Notes: generated from the letters alone by a model not told the origin. A stretch of DNA of 64,000 bases from Candidatus Omnitrophota bacterium (GCA_023818965.1 JAMWCD010000002.1:80817-144816); one strand, 5' to 3'; positions 9,979 through 19,839 are shown, counted from the first letter of the stretch. A program made the numbers and translations.

Positions 9979-9991
9979 ATTTAATAACTTA

Positions 9992-10007
9992 ATAACTTAT
10001 GAAGTTA
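9992..10007. repeat. dispersed intergenic palindromic repeat copy A (core ATAACTTATGAAGTTA)
   Basis: Same 16-nt core at 13776 (identical) and 23567 (1 mismatch), all in short gene gaps. Confidence 0.55.
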
Positions 10008-10011
10008 ATAA

Positions 10012-10938
10012 ATGAAAACGTCCCATATTTTTCATTACAAAAACGGGAAAAATAAATCGATTGTGATAGGAATTGGAAAGTTTGACGGTTTCCATATTGG
10101 ACACCAGAAAATTATAAAACAGGTGGTGAATCTTGCAGAAAAACTCATCTGTACCCCCTCGGTTTTCACAATCAGGAACTATCCTGCGACTTACACATTA
10201 AGTTCGTGGAATCAGAGGAAGCAGTTTTTTAAAGAAAGTGGAATAGAACTCTGCCTTTGGGCAGATTTCACAGATATCCAGAAATTTACACATCAGGATT
10301 TTTTAAATTTGCTTCAGAATATCTGTGATATAAAAGGAGTTGTTGTTGGAAAGAATTTCAGATTTGGTTTTCACAGAAAAGGGGATATAAGGTTTTTAAA
10401 ATCATGGGCAAAAATCAATAACATAAAAGTTTCTATTACAAATCCTGTTTGTGTTAAGGGGACACCTGTTAGCAGCAGTTCAATAAAACAATTAATTAAA
10501 AATTCACATTTCTCTGAAGCCAGAGATATGCTGGGAAGGTGGTTTACAGTAAAAGGAAGATGCATTTCTGGACGAGGAACTGGAAGAAAAATTGGTTTTC
10601 CAACAATAAATCTTGAACTGGAGAACAAAAATTGTCCGGTCAGTGATGGTGTTTATGCATGTTTTGTTAAGCATAACAAAAACATTTATAAGGCAGCCGT
10701 TTTTTATGGAATTCCCAGAATGTTTCACACAGAAAAATCCTTTGAAATACATATACCTGATGTTGAAATTTGTAACGTGCAGGGCAAAAGTTTCACTGTT
10801 ATCTTTGTAAAAAAAATAAGAGACGTTGAACAATTCAATAGTCAGAAGGAACTTTCTGAAAAGATCAGTCAGGATGTCTGTATCACAAAAAAACTTCTTG
10901 ACTCTGTTAAACTTGACGATTTTAAAAAAACATTGTAG
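10012..10938 (+). CDS. ribF: bifunctional riboflavin kinase / FAD synthetase
   Basis: GIGKFDGFHIGHQKII, VVGKNFRFGFHRKGD, SSSIKQLI, GRGTGRKIGFPTINLEL. Confidence 0.92.
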   Translation: MKTSHIFHYKNGKNKSIVIGIGKFDGFHIGHQKIIKQVVNLAEKLICTPSVFTIRNYPATYTLSSWNQRKQFFKESGIELCLWADFTDIQKFTHQDFLNLLQNICDIKGVVVGKNFRFGFHRKGDIRFLKSWAKINNIKVSITNPVCVKGTPVSSSSIKQLIKNSHFSEARDMLGRWFTVKGRCISGRGTGRKIGFPTINLELENKNCPVSDGVYACFVKHNKNIYKAAVFYGIPRMFHTEKSFEIHIPDVEICNVQGKSFTVIFVKKIRDVEQFNSQKELSEKISQDVCITKKLLDSVKLDDFKKTL

Positions 10939-10987
10939 TATTAAAAGTCCTTCCGGATAACAAGACGATTAACAAAAGGAGGAAGAA

Positions 10988-13768
10988 ATGGCGAAATATG
11001 TTTACTTTTTTGGTGGTGGAAAAGCAGATGGCAATGAAAGTATGAAGGATTTACTTGGAGGTAAAGGCGCAAATCTGGCTGAAATGGCAGGTCATCCTGA
11101 CCTCAGATTGCCAGTTCCACCTGGTTTCACCATTACAACAGAAGTATGTACCTACTACTACAAGCATAATCGAACCTATCCGAAAACACTCAAAAAGGAA
11201 GTTGAAACAGCCCTAAAAAAAGTTGAAAAATTGATGGAAAGAAAATTTGGAGACCCGGAAAATCCCTTACTTGTTTCAGTCAGATCAGGAGCCAGAAGAT
11301 CAATGCCAGGTATGATGGAAACTGTTTTAAATATTGGATTAACAGAAAAAACACTCCCTGGTTTAATCAAACAAAGTGGTGGAAATAAAAGATTTGCATA
11401 TGATGCATACAGAAGATTGATTATGATGTATGCTGATGTTGTTATGGAAAAGGCAGAAGGCATAGAAGTTGAAGATGGAAAAGGAATAAGAAAAATTATG
11501 GACGAAATGCTTGAAGATTTAAAAAAACAGAAAAACTATAGCAGTGATACTGACCTGACAGCCGAAGACCTTGAATTTCTTGCGAGAGAATTTAAAAAGG
11601 TTGTTAAGGAAAAACTTGGTAAAGAATTTCCGGATGACCCAATGGAGCAATTGTGGGGTGGCATTGGTGCTGTTTTTGCATCCTGGAACGGAAAACGTGC
11701 AGTGGAATATCGAAGAATTGAAAAAATTCCTGATGATTGGGGAACTGCAGTAAATGTCCAGGCAATGGTGTTTGGAAATATGGGCAATGATTCTGCAACA
11801 GGCGTTGCTTTCACCCGCAATCCAGGAACAGGAGAACATCAATTTTATGGTGAATACCTTATTAATGCCCAGGGTGAGGATGTAGTTGCTGGAATAAGAA
11901 CCCCTGCACCGATTAATGAATATTCAAAGAATGAACAGAGCAAACATCTTCCTACCCTTGAGTCATTGATGCCAGATGTTTATAAACAGCTTGATAAAAT
12001 TCAGAGAAAACTTGAGAAACATTACAGGGATATGATGGATATTGAATTTACGATTGAAAAAGGTAAACTCTTCATTCTTCAATGCAGGGTTGGAAAGAGG
12101 AATGGTGTTGCTGCTGTAAGAATGGCTGCTGATATGTACGATGAAAAGCTCATTGATGCAGAAACTGCTGTGATGAGGGTAGCACCGTCACAGCTTGTTG
12201 AACTATTACTTCCAATGCTTGACCCGAAAGTTGAAGCCACAACAAAACCAATAGCAAAAGGGTTGCCGGCAGGTCCTGGCGGAGCAATTGGAAGGGTCGT
12301 CTTTACATCAAAAGATGCAGTCGAATGGGCACAAAAGGGAGAAAAGGTCATTCTTGTAAGGGAAGAAACTTCTCCTGAAGATGTCGATGGTATGCACAAG
12401 GCAGAAGCAATACTTACCAGTAAGGGTGGAATGACCTCGCATGCAGCGCTTGTCGCAAGGGGATGGGGTAAATGTTGTATTGTCGGCTGCTCGGATATTG
12501 AAATATCCCCTGATAATAAATCATTCAGCACAAAAAGTGGTGCTGTAGTCAAAGAAGGTGACTGGATTTCATTAAATGGAACAAAAGGACTTGTTTATCA
12601 GGGAAGTTTACCCCTGGTAGAAGTTGACATTGAACATAATGAATCTTATCAGCGTTTTATGAAAATCGTTGACAAAGTGAGAAAACTGAAGGTTCGTGCC
12701 AATGCTGATACTCCTGAAGATGCAGCGAAGGCACTTAAGTTTGGCGCAGAAGGGATAGGGCTTTTTAGAACTGAGCATATGTTCTATGGAGAGGGTAGTG
12801 AAAAACCATTGTTCTTACTTCGAAAAATGATTATGAGCAAAACAGAAGAGGAAAGAAGACGAGCACTGGATGAACTTTATCCATTCATGAAAAATGATAT
12901 TAAAGCAACTCTTGAGGTTATGAATGGTTATCCAGTAACAATTCGACTTCTTGATCCTCCACTTCATGAATTTGTCCCTCACGATGAAGAAAAACTTATT
13001 GCCCTTGGAAAAGAACTTAATATTGATATTACTGAACTGAAAAAAAGAGCAGAGTCATTGAGGGAAAATAATCCAATGCTCGGTCATAGAGGAGTGCGAT
13101 TAGGAATTACATATCCCGAAATTTCTGAGATGCAATTCAGAGCCATATTAGAAGCAGCCGGAGAACTGATTCTTTCGGGAAAACAAGCAATGCCAGAGAT
13201 TATGATTCCAGTAACATGCTCTGTCACAGAACTTATGCACCAGAGAAGAATCTTTGACCGCGTCTACAAGGAAGTTTGCGAAAAACTGGGACTTAAAAAG
13301 ATTCCGTTTATGTTTGGAACAATGATAGAAATTCCAAGGGCAGCCCTTACAGCTGGTAGAATGGCAGAAGTGGCAGAGTTTTTCTCTTTCGGTACAAACG
13401 ATCTTACCCAAATGGGCTTCGGCTTTTCGAGGGATGATATAGGGGGATTTTTACCTGACTACCTTAAAGAAAGAATTTTACCGGCAGATCCTTTTCAGAC
13501 AATAGATCAGGAAGGTATCGGTGAACTTATTTCCATGGGAATTCAAAGGGGTCGTGCGACGAGAGAAAATCTTAAGGTCGGTATCTGTGGAGAACACGGT
13601 GGAGATCCTGATTCGGTAAAATTCTGTCACAGAATTGGAATGAATTATGTTTCCTGCTCTCCTTTCAGGGTTTCGATTGCCCGACATGCGGCAGCACAGG
13701 CAGTTGTAGAAGGGAAAAAACAGGAAACAGCCAAGAAAAGCGGTAAAAAAAAGAAAAGCAGAAAATAA
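10988..13768 (+). CDS. ppdK: pyruvate, phosphate dikinase
   Basis: 926 aa; YVYFFGGGKADGNESMKDLLGGKGANLAEMA, SVRSGARRSMPGMMETVLNIGL, LTSKGGMTSHAALVARGWGKCCIVGC, SFGTNDLTQM. Confidence 0.98.
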   Translation: MAKYVYFFGGGKADGNESMKDLLGGKGANLAEMAGHPDLRLPVPPGFTITTEVCTYYYKHNRTYPKTLKKEVETALKKVEKLMERKFGDPENPLLVSVRSGARRSMPGMMETVLNIGLTEKTLPGLIKQSGGNKRFAYDAYRRLIMMYADVVMEKAEGIEVEDGKGIRKIMDEMLEDLKKQKNYSSDTDLTAEDLEFLAREFKKVVKEKLGKEFPDDPMEQLWGGIGAVFASWNGKRAVEYRRIEKIPDDWGTAVNVQAMVFGNMGNDSATGVAFTRNPGTGEHQFYGEYLINAQGEDVVAGIRTPAPINEYSKNEQSKHLPTLESLMPDVYKQLDKIQRKLEKHYRDMMDIEFTIEKGKLFILQCRVGKRNGVAAVRMAADMYDEKLIDAETAVMRVAPSQLVELLLPMLDPKVEATTKPIAKGLPAGPGGAIGRVVFTSKDAVEWAQKGEKVILVREETSPEDVDGMHKAEAILTSKGGMTSHAALVARGWGKCCIVGCSDIEISPDNKSFSTKSGAVVKEGDWISLNGTKGLVYQGSLPLVEVDIEHNESYQRFMKIVDKVRKLKVRANADTPEDAAKALKFGAEGIGLFRTEHMFYGEGSEKPLFLLRKMIMSKTEEERRRALDELYPFMKNDIKATLEVMNGYPVTIRLLDPPLHEFVPHDEEKLIALGKELNIDITELKKRAESLRENNPMLGHRGVRLGITYPEISEMQFRAILEAAGELILSGKQAMPEIMIPVTCSVTELMHQRRIFDRVYKEVCEKLGLKKIPFMFGTMIEIPRAALTAGRMAEVAEFFSFGTNDLTQMGFGFSRDDIGGFLPDYLKERILPADPFQTIDQEGIGELISMGIQRGRATRENLKVGICGEHGGDPDSVKFCHRIGMNYVSCSPFRVSIARHAAAQAVVEGKKQETAKKSGKKKKSRK

Positions 13769-13775
13769 GAAGTTC

Positions 13776-13791
13776 ATAACTTATGAAGTTA
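13776..13791. repeat. dispersed intergenic palindromic repeat copy B (core ATAACTTATGAAGTTA)
   Basis: AAGTTCATAACTTATGAAGTT near-palindrome between ppdK and korA. Confidence 0.55.
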
Positions 13792-13798
13792 TTGGATT

Positions 13799-15478
13799 AT
13801 GAATTCCCTGAATATTGTTGTATCCGGAGAAGCTGGTAGTGGAATACAGACAGTAGAAACACTACTATGTGAAATCTTTAGAAGACAGCATTATGTCTTT
13901 TCCACAAAAGAATATATGAGCAGGGTAAGGGGCGGTGCCAATACAACCACAATCAGAATCTCAGACAGTAGAATCAATGGATTTTGTGAAAAAACAGATA
14001 TTTTACTTTCCCTGGATAAAAAAGGAATAGAAAGAATAAGAGAAAGAATTACCAGCAACACTCTTATCTTTGGTGATGTTACTGAAACTGAAAAAAACAG
14101 TTTTTCCATTGACTTTTCTAAAATTGCCTTAGAGACCGGAAATAAAGTTTTTTCAAATACTGTTGCAACAGGATTTATTCTTGGCCTGCTTAACAAAGAT
14201 AAAGAAATTGCTGGCTCAGTCATTGGTTCTTTTTTTGCCACAAAGGGCGATCAGGTCATAAAAGGAAATATTGAAGCATTAAACAAGGGATATCTTACAG
14301 GACAGGAATTCAGAAAAAAATTATTGTTTGAAGCTCATATTGAAACAGTTAAGGAAGTTGAAAGAGAACTATTCATTAATGGAGCAGAAGCGGTTGGTAC
14401 TGGTGCAATTCTTGGTGGCTGTAACTTTATTTCATCATATCCCATGACTCCTTCCACACCAGTATTTACATTCCTTGCCCAGCATTCAAAAGACTTTAAT
14501 ATCATCGTTGAGCAGGCAGAAGATGAAATTTCAGCAATAAATATGGTTCTTGGAAGCTGGTATGCTGGGGGAAGGGCAATGGTATCGACATCTGGAGGAG
14601 GATTTGCCCTTATGGTGGAATCCATTAGTTTATCAGGTATGATTGAAAGCCCTGTTGTTATTCATCTCGGACAGAGACCAGGACCTGCAACAGGACTTCC
14701 AACAAGAACAGAGCAGGGCGATTTACTTTTTTCTCTTTTTTCAGGACACGGAGAATTTCCAAGGGTAATTTTTGCTCCAGGTGATTTAAATGAATCAATA
14801 TTTTTGACAGCAAAAGCATTTAATATCGCCGATAAATATCAAATACCTGTTTTCATCTTGACCGATCAGTATCTTATTGATACATATTACAATATCCCTG
14901 AACCTGATTTCTCACTTTTTGATATTGAATATTACTATTTGAAAGAAACCGATCCAAGCTACAGAAGATATAAATTTACTGATAACGGCATATCTGAAAG
15001 AGCCATTCCTGGAAACAGTGGATTTGTGTGTCTGGATAGTGATGAACACGATGAAGATGGCCATATAACAGAAGACAGAGAAATAAGAAGGAAAATGGTG
15101 GAAAAACGAAATAAGAAAATTATGAATATTGCTGAAATTGAAAGGTTTGAACCTTGTTTTTATGGACACGAAAATTACGAAATTCTGGTTTTATCATGGG
15201 GGTCAACAAAAAATACGGTATTAGAGGCAATTTCTCAAATTGATGGTGCACGTTTAGGTTATCTTCATTTTCCGATTATTTATCCATTACCTTCGAATAT
15301 TGATAATTTCTTCAGAAAAGCAAAGAAAACAATTGTGATAGAGAATAATTATACCTCTCAGTTTTCAAAATTATTGAAAATGGAAAAAGGGATTGAAGTA
15401 AAAGAGAAAATCTTAAAATATGATGGACATCCTTTTTCTGTTGAACAAATCACAAATGCGCTGAAGGAGAAAATATAA
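13799..15478 (+). CDS. korA: 2-oxoacid:ferredoxin oxidoreductase, fused gamma-alpha subunit
   Basis: N-terminal gamma domain ([28 protein letters not shown]) then alpha domain ([57 protein letters not shown]). Confidence 0.93.
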   Translation: MNSLNIVVSGEAGSGIQTVETLLCEIFRRQHYVFSTKEYMSRVRGGANTTTIRISDSRINGFCEKTDILLSLDKKGIERIRERITSNTLIFGDVTETEKNSFSIDFSKIALETGNKVFSNTVATGFILGLLNKDKEIAGSVIGSFFATKGDQVIKGNIEALNKGYLTGQEFRKKLLFEAHIETVKEVERELFINGAEAVGTGAILGGCNFISSYPMTPSTPVFTFLAQHSKDFNIIVEQAEDEISAINMVLGSWYAGGRAMVSTSGGGFALMVESISLSGMIESPVVIHLGQRPGPATGLPTRTEQGDLLFSLFSGHGEFPRVIFAPGDLNESIFLTAKAFNIADKYQIPVFILTDQYLIDTYYNIPEPDFSLFDIEYYYLKETDPSYRRYKFTDNGISERAIPGNSGFVCLDSDEHDEDGHITEDREIRRKMVEKRNKKIMNIAEIERFEPCFYGHENYEILVLSWGSTKNTVLEAISQIDGARLGYLHFPIIYPLPSNIDNFFRKAKKTIVIENNYTSQFSKLLKMEKGIEVKEKILKYDGHPFSVEQITNALKEKI

Positions 15479-15479
15479 A

Positions 15480-16325
15480 ATGAAGGATCTTAATAACGCA
15501 TGGTGTCCAGGGTGCGGAAACTTTGGAATACTTTCGTCTATTGATAAAGCAATTGATGAACTGGGCATCAAAAGAGAAAATATTGTAATGGTTTCAGGCA
15601 TAGGACAGGCTGCCAAACTTCCTCATTATACAAATGTGAACTTTTTTAATGGTCTGCACGGAAGGAGTATACCGGTTGCAACAGGTATAAAAGCAACCAA
15701 GCCTGAACTTACAGTCATTGTAGTGAGTGGAGACGGTTGCATATATGGTGAAGGAGGAAATCATTTTATCCATGGAATAAGAAGAAACCCAGATATTACA
15801 GTGATTGTCCATAATAACATGGTTTATGGGCTGACGAAAGGACAGGCATCTCCAACAAGTCAAATTGGCTTTAGAACCCCAATTCAGGTATGCGGAGTAT
15901 TTGAGGAACCTTTTAATGCAATTGCTGTTGCAATTGCATTGAATGCATCATTTGTTGCCAGGTGTTTTAGCGCAGACATAGAAAAGACAAAGGAAATTAT
16001 AAAACTTGCAATAAAACATAAGGGTTTTTCATTCGTTGAAATCCTTCAACCGTGCGTAACCTTCAATAAAGTCAACACTTACGCATGGTTCAGGGAAAGA
16101 ACTTACTACCTTGATAGCAGTTATTCTCCTGATGACAGAATCAAAGCATTTGAGACATCCCTTGAAAAAGATAGAATTTCCCTGGGCATCTTATACACTG
16201 GCTTTCAGCGAAAAACCTTTGAACAAAACCTCGAAGATTGTGGTATTGTTTATCCAGTTATAAGAAGAAAATCAAACATTAAAAATGACCTCCTGAAAAG
16301 TTTGAAAAAAAATCATTCAAAGTAA
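15480..16325 (+). CDS. korB: 2-oxoacid:ferredoxin oxidoreductase, beta (TPP-binding) subunit
   Basis: [65 protein letters not shown]. Confidence 0.94.
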   Translation: MKDLNNAWCPGCGNFGILSSIDKAIDELGIKRENIVMVSGIGQAAKLPHYTNVNFFNGLHGRSIPVATGIKATKPELTVIVVSGDGCIYGEGGNHFIHGIRRNPDITVIVHNNMVYGLTKGQASPTSQIGFRTPIQVCGVFEEPFNAIAVAIALNASFVARCFSADIEKTKEIIKLAIKHKGFSFVEILQPCVTFNKVNTYAWFRERTYYLDSSYSPDDRIKAFETSLEKDRISLGILYTGFQRKTFEQNLEDCGIVYPVIRRKSNIKNDLLKSLKKNHSK

Positions 16326-16337
16326 ATTGACATCCAT

Positions 16338-16366
16338 TTGCGATTCTAATAACTACAGTGTATAAT
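16338..16366 (+). promoter_or_regulatory. putative sigma70 promoter (TTGCGA-17-TATAAT) upstream of the DUF362/Tat operon
   Basis: -35 at 16338-16343, -10 TATAAT at 16361-16366, in the 124-bp gap before 16450. Confidence 0.5.
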
Positions 16367-16449
16367 CTCAAACAGGAGCACGAGCGTCTTAATAAAAAGG
16401 TTGAATAATAATAACGTAAGTTTTTAAAATTCAATACAAAGGAGAAAAA

Positions 16450-17343
16450 ATGGATAGAAAAGAATTTATTAAGACAGCAATGGCTTCAGTTATCGGGATT
16501 ATGGTTGCAGGGAAAAGTCGTCTCACGGCAGAAGTTGTAAAAAAAGTTCAGAATACTTCAGAAATTTTTGTTGCAAAAGATGGTAGTCCTTCAGATATGA
16601 CATCAAAGGTAATAAAGGCACTTGGTGGGATTGGGAAATTTGTTAAGAAGGGCTCAAAGGTTGTAATAAAACCCAATATTGCATGGAATAGAAGTCCTGA
16701 ACAGGCAGCAAATACGCATCCTGAAGTTGTTGCCACAGTGGTTTCACTCTGTAAAAGTGCAGGTGCTTCGTCAATAATTGTTACAGATGTCACATGTGAC
16801 CCATGGAATGTTACTTATGTTGTAAGTGGTATTAAGGAAGCTGTGGAAAGGGCAGGTGGGATAATAAAGCCACCTGAAAAATTCAGAAAGGTTGCGATTC
16901 CTTCAGGTGTTGTGCTAAAGGAAGCAGAAATACCTGAAGATATCCTTGACGCAGATGTTTTAATTAATATTCCTGTAGTGAAAGTCCATGGTTCAAAAGC
17001 AAAAGTCACAATTTCAATGAAAAACTGGATGGGTGCTGTCAGAGACAGGGGATATTTTCACAGAACAGACCTTAATCAGTGCATCGCAGACATCTCTTCT
17101 TTTTTAAAGCCATCTCTAACAATTATTGACGCAACAAGAATACTGCTAACAAATGGTCCAAAAGGACCAGGTACAGTGAAAGAAACAAAAATTGTTGCTG
17201 GAGGAACTGATTTTGTAGCGCTTGATGCCTTCGGAGCAACGTTGCTCGGAATAGACCCGTCTGAAGTAAGACACATCCAGATTGCAAAAGAATTGGGTCT
17301 TGGAGAATCTGACCTGTCAAAAGTCAAAATTCTCTATGTATAA
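16450..17343 (+). CDS. DUF362 domain protein with N-terminal Tat-like signal (DRKEFIK)
   Basis: KVVIKPNIAWNRSPEQAANTHPEVVATVVSLCKSAGASSIIVTDVT; N-terminus MDRKEFIKTAMASVIGIMVAG. Confidence 0.85.
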   Translation: MDRKEFIKTAMASVIGIMVAGKSRLTAEVVKKVQNTSEIFVAKDGSPSDMTSKVIKALGGIGKFVKKGSKVVIKPNIAWNRSPEQAANTHPEVVATVVSLCKSAGASSIIVTDVTCDPWNVTYVVSGIKEAVERAGGIIKPPEKFRKVAIPSGVVLKEAEIPEDILDADVLINIPVVKVHGSKAKVTISMKNWMGAVRDRGYFHRTDLNQCIADISSFLKPSLTIIDATRILLTNGPKGPGTVKETKIVAGGTDFVALDAFGATLLGIDPSEVRHIQIAKELGLGESDLSKVKILYV

Positions 17344-17358
17344 CATGGCTGAAGAAAA

Positions 17359-17994
17359 ATGAAAAAAAGACAGATTTTAAGAAGGGTAGTGCAGGCATTA
17401 AGTATTTTTTTCTTCTTTTATCTCCTAAAAAAGGCAACAGTGTACCCTGTCTCAACGAAATTACCATTAAGCTTCTTTTTCAAAATTGATGGGCTGCTTG
17501 CTTTTTCAGTTGCAATCATTACAAAAACAATGTCATTGTTTATCCTGCCAGGTTTTGTTATGATTTTACTCATTATGACTTTTGGGAATTTCTTCTGTAC
17601 CTGGATTTGTCCTTCTGGAGGAATTATTGATTATCTTGGCTTTTTATTTTTCAGAAAACGATGGAAAATTTCATCCCCAGTACCTGGAAAACTAAGAAAC
17701 GCAAGTTCAATAATACTGATGTTTGTTTTAATTTCAGCAGTGGTTTCAAGTATATCTGGTATACAATTTTTTGGATTTGTTTTTGACCCATTTGTTATTA
17801 TGCACCAGGCAATGATTGGAACAATTCTGTGGCTTTCAGTATTTCTTATCATTGTCCTTGCAAGTATTTTTTATCCAAGATTATGGTGTAATTGTTTTTG
17901 TCCGCTCGGAAAATTTTATACAATCGCTGGAACAAGGTTTAAAATAAAAAAACTGTTTGTTATGCTGAAAAACAGAAGGAAAACTGTATCATGA
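17359..17994 (+). CDS. NapH-like membrane protein with two CxxxCP motifs
   Basis: Multiple TM segments; FCTWICPSGG and WCNCFCPLGK motifs. Confidence 0.8.
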   Translation: MKKRQILRRVVQALSIFFFFYLLKKATVYPVSTKLPLSFFFKIDGLLAFSVAIITKTMSLFILPGFVMILLIMTFGNFFCTWICPSGGIIDYLGFLFFRKRWKISSPVPGKLRNASSIILMFVLISAVVSSISGIQFFGFVFDPFVIMHQAMIGTILWLSVFLIIVLASIFYPRLWCNCFCPLGKFYTIAGTRFKIKKLFVMLKNRRKTVS

Positions 17995-18578
17995 ACAGGA
18001 AAGAGTTTTTGATTTCACTTGCAGGAACAATCCTTACTGCTGCGAGTCCTGGACTGCTAAGATACAAAAAGAAAAAGACAAATTTTTTGAGACCACCAGG
18101 TTCACTTGAAGAAAATGTTTTTTCTAAATCCTGCATCAGATGTGGTGAATGCATCAGAGCATGCCCTGCAAAATGCCTGAAACAGGTGAAAATAGAAGAA
18201 TCTTTTAATGATTGGCTCACCCCAGAAATCATTCCAAGACAAAAAGGTTGCATACTGTGCCAGAATTGTGGAATTGTATGTCCCACAGGAGCGATAAGGA
18301 AAGTCAACTCAGAAAAAATTAAGATTGGAACAGCCAGAATTTTTAATGATATGTGCCTTGTCTGGACAAATCAAAAAGAATGCCTTGTTTGCCTTGAATT
18401 CTGCCCTGCAGGTGCCATCTATACAGATGATAAGGGCAGACCAATTGTAAATCCTGAATTATGCGTTGGTTGCGGCCTCTGTGAACAAAACTGTCCTGTT
18501 ACTTCACAGGATGCAGCAATAAGGGTAAGTACAAAAGGAGAAAAAAGGGTTCATCTTAAAGATGGCAAATACTACTGA
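17991..18578 (+). CDS. NapG/MauM-like 4Fe-4S ferredoxin with N-terminal Tat-like signal (NRKEFLI)
   Basis: CIRCGECIRACP, CILCQNCGIVCP, CLVCLEFCP, CVGCGLCEQNCP; N-terminus MNRKEFLISLAGTILTAASPG. Confidence 0.87.
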   Translation: MNRKEFLISLAGTILTAASPGLLRYKKKKTNFLRPPGSLEENVFSKSCIRCGECIRACPAKCLKQVKIEESFNDWLTPEIIPRQKGCILCQNCGIVCPTGAIRKVNSEKIKIGTARIFNDMCLVWTNQKECLVCLEFCPAGAIYTDDKGRPIVNPELCVGCGLCEQNCPVTSQDAAIRVSTKGEKRVHLKDGKYY

Positions 18579-18590
18579 AAAGGAGGATTT

Positions 18591-18770
18591 ATGAATCTTG
18601 GTGCGCCTGAACTGATTCTTATAGGGCTGGTGGCTCTCCTTTTATTTGGTGCAAAACGGCTTCCTGAGATAGGAAGGGCATTTGGAAAAGCAATTGGTGA
18701 ATTCAAAAAGGGATTGAAAGAAGCAGAAAAAATAACTGAAAATGAACAGGAAGACAAAGATAAAAAATAA
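18591..18770 (+). CDS. tatA: twin-arginine translocase subunit TatA/E (59 aa, absent from supplied ORF track)
   Basis: SD aggagg at 18581; MNLGAPELILIGLVALLLFGAKRLPEIGRAFGKAIGEFKKGLKEAEKITENEQEDKDKK. Confidence 0.94.
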   Translation: MNLGAPELILIGLVALLLFGAKRLPEIGRAFGKAIGEFKKGLKEAEKITENEQEDKDKK

Positions 18771-18773
18771 AAA

Positions 18774-19526
18774 ATGGAAACAAATTCCCAGGAAGCATCA
18801 TTTCTTGACCACCTGGAAGAGTTAAGAAGAAGGATTCTTTTTTCAATTCTATGGTTTGCTGTTTTCTGTATAATATCCTATGCCTTCAAAAATCAAATAC
18901 TTAGGTTTGTAGTAGAACCATTAGAAAAAATTCAAAAACAACCTGTGTTTGTTTCACCTGTTGAGCCCTTTTTCTCAATCATTAAACTAAGCCTTTTCTC
19001 AGGTTTTCTCCTTGGTTTCCCGTTTTTTTTACACCAGATGTATGTATTTGTAAAACCAGCACTTAACTCAATTCATACAAAAATATTTTCATTATGCTTA
19101 GTTTCTGGAACAGTTTTGTTTTATGCTGGGTGTGCCCTGAGTTATTACCTGATCGTCCCAGCAGGACTGAAAATCCTTTTCAGTTTTGGCAGTGGAATTA
19201 TGATGCCTATGGTCACAATGAGCCATTACCTCACATTTTTTATCTGGATGACAGTGATTCTTGGGATTTTGTTCCAGGTACCAGTCATTGTGGTATTTCT
19301 CGGAATCACAGGCGTGGTCAGTATACAGGTTCTAAAAAGGATGAGAAGGTTCGTTTATCTTTTAAGTTTTGTAATCGCTGCTGTAATTACGCCGACAACC
19401 GATGTAATTACTCAGACAATCATCGCTGTAATTTTTATTTTCCTTTATGAGATTTCGTTATTGATCCTGATTGTCTCAGTAAAACGGAAGGTATTGAAAA
19501 AGAAAAACTTGGGTTCAGAAAGTTGA
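18774..19526 (+). CDS. tatC: twin-arginine translocase subunit TatC
   Basis: ASFLDHLEELRRRILFSILWF, VEPFFSIIKLSLFSGFLLGFPFFLHQMYVFVKPAL, FVIAAVITPTTDVITQTI. Confidence 0.96.
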   Translation: METNSQEASFLDHLEELRRRILFSILWFAVFCIISYAFKNQILRFVVEPLEKIQKQPVFVSPVEPFFSIIKLSLFSGFLLGFPFFLHQMYVFVKPALNSIHTKIFSLCLVSGTVLFYAGCALSYYLIVPAGLKILFSFGSGIMMPMVTMSHYLTFFIWMTVILGILFQVPVIVVFLGITGVVSIQVLKRMRRFVYLLSFVIAAVITPTTDVITQTIIAVIFIFLYEISLLILIVSVKRKVLKKKNLGSES

Positions 19527-19613
19527 GAAAATTTATTAAGTATAAAAATCAGGTTGAAAATTACGGAATTTTACCCGTTCGACCAGGAACTGGTTGGATG
19601 CTGTGGTTTCAAA

Positions 19614-19641
19614 AGTTTACATAATATATCTTATGCGACAT
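19614..19641 (-). other. candidate dif chromosome-dimer-resolution site (28 bp, XerC/XerD arms + 6-bp spacer)
   Basis: Minus strand ATGTCGCATAA-GATATA-TTATGTAAACT; compare E. coli dif GGTGCGCATAA-TGTATA-TTATGTTAAAT and the B. subtilis XerD-side arm TTATGTAAACT (recalled). Confidence 0.75.
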
Positions 19642-19691
19642 TATAGAACGCAAGTTATTAATTATCAGATAAATACAAACAATAAGCCAAT

Positions 19692-19710
19692 TAATCCACA
19701 GTTATCCACA
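19692..19710 (+). promoter_or_regulatory. two adjacent DnaA-box-like 9-mers (TAATCCACA, TTATCCACA)
   Basis: TTATCCACA at 19702-19710 equals the consensus DnaA box; TAATCCACA at 19692-19700 has one mismatch; 10-nt phasing. Confidence 0.45.
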
Positions 19711-19839
19711 AAACCACAGCATGTATAAGAGAGAGATACCGAAAAAATGATACGGCAGGATCAAAAAATTACAGGCACATTTCATTAGAGACAGTGTTTT
19801 TATCGTTCTTCATGGTTTAATGGGTTTATTCTGGTTTTT

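Noticed and set aside
19527-19839. Possible oriC because of DnaA boxes in an AT-rich gap
   Set aside because: No dnaA/dnaN/gidA neighbours, only two boxes, flanking genes converge on the gap, and a dif-like site is present; terminus-side context fits better.
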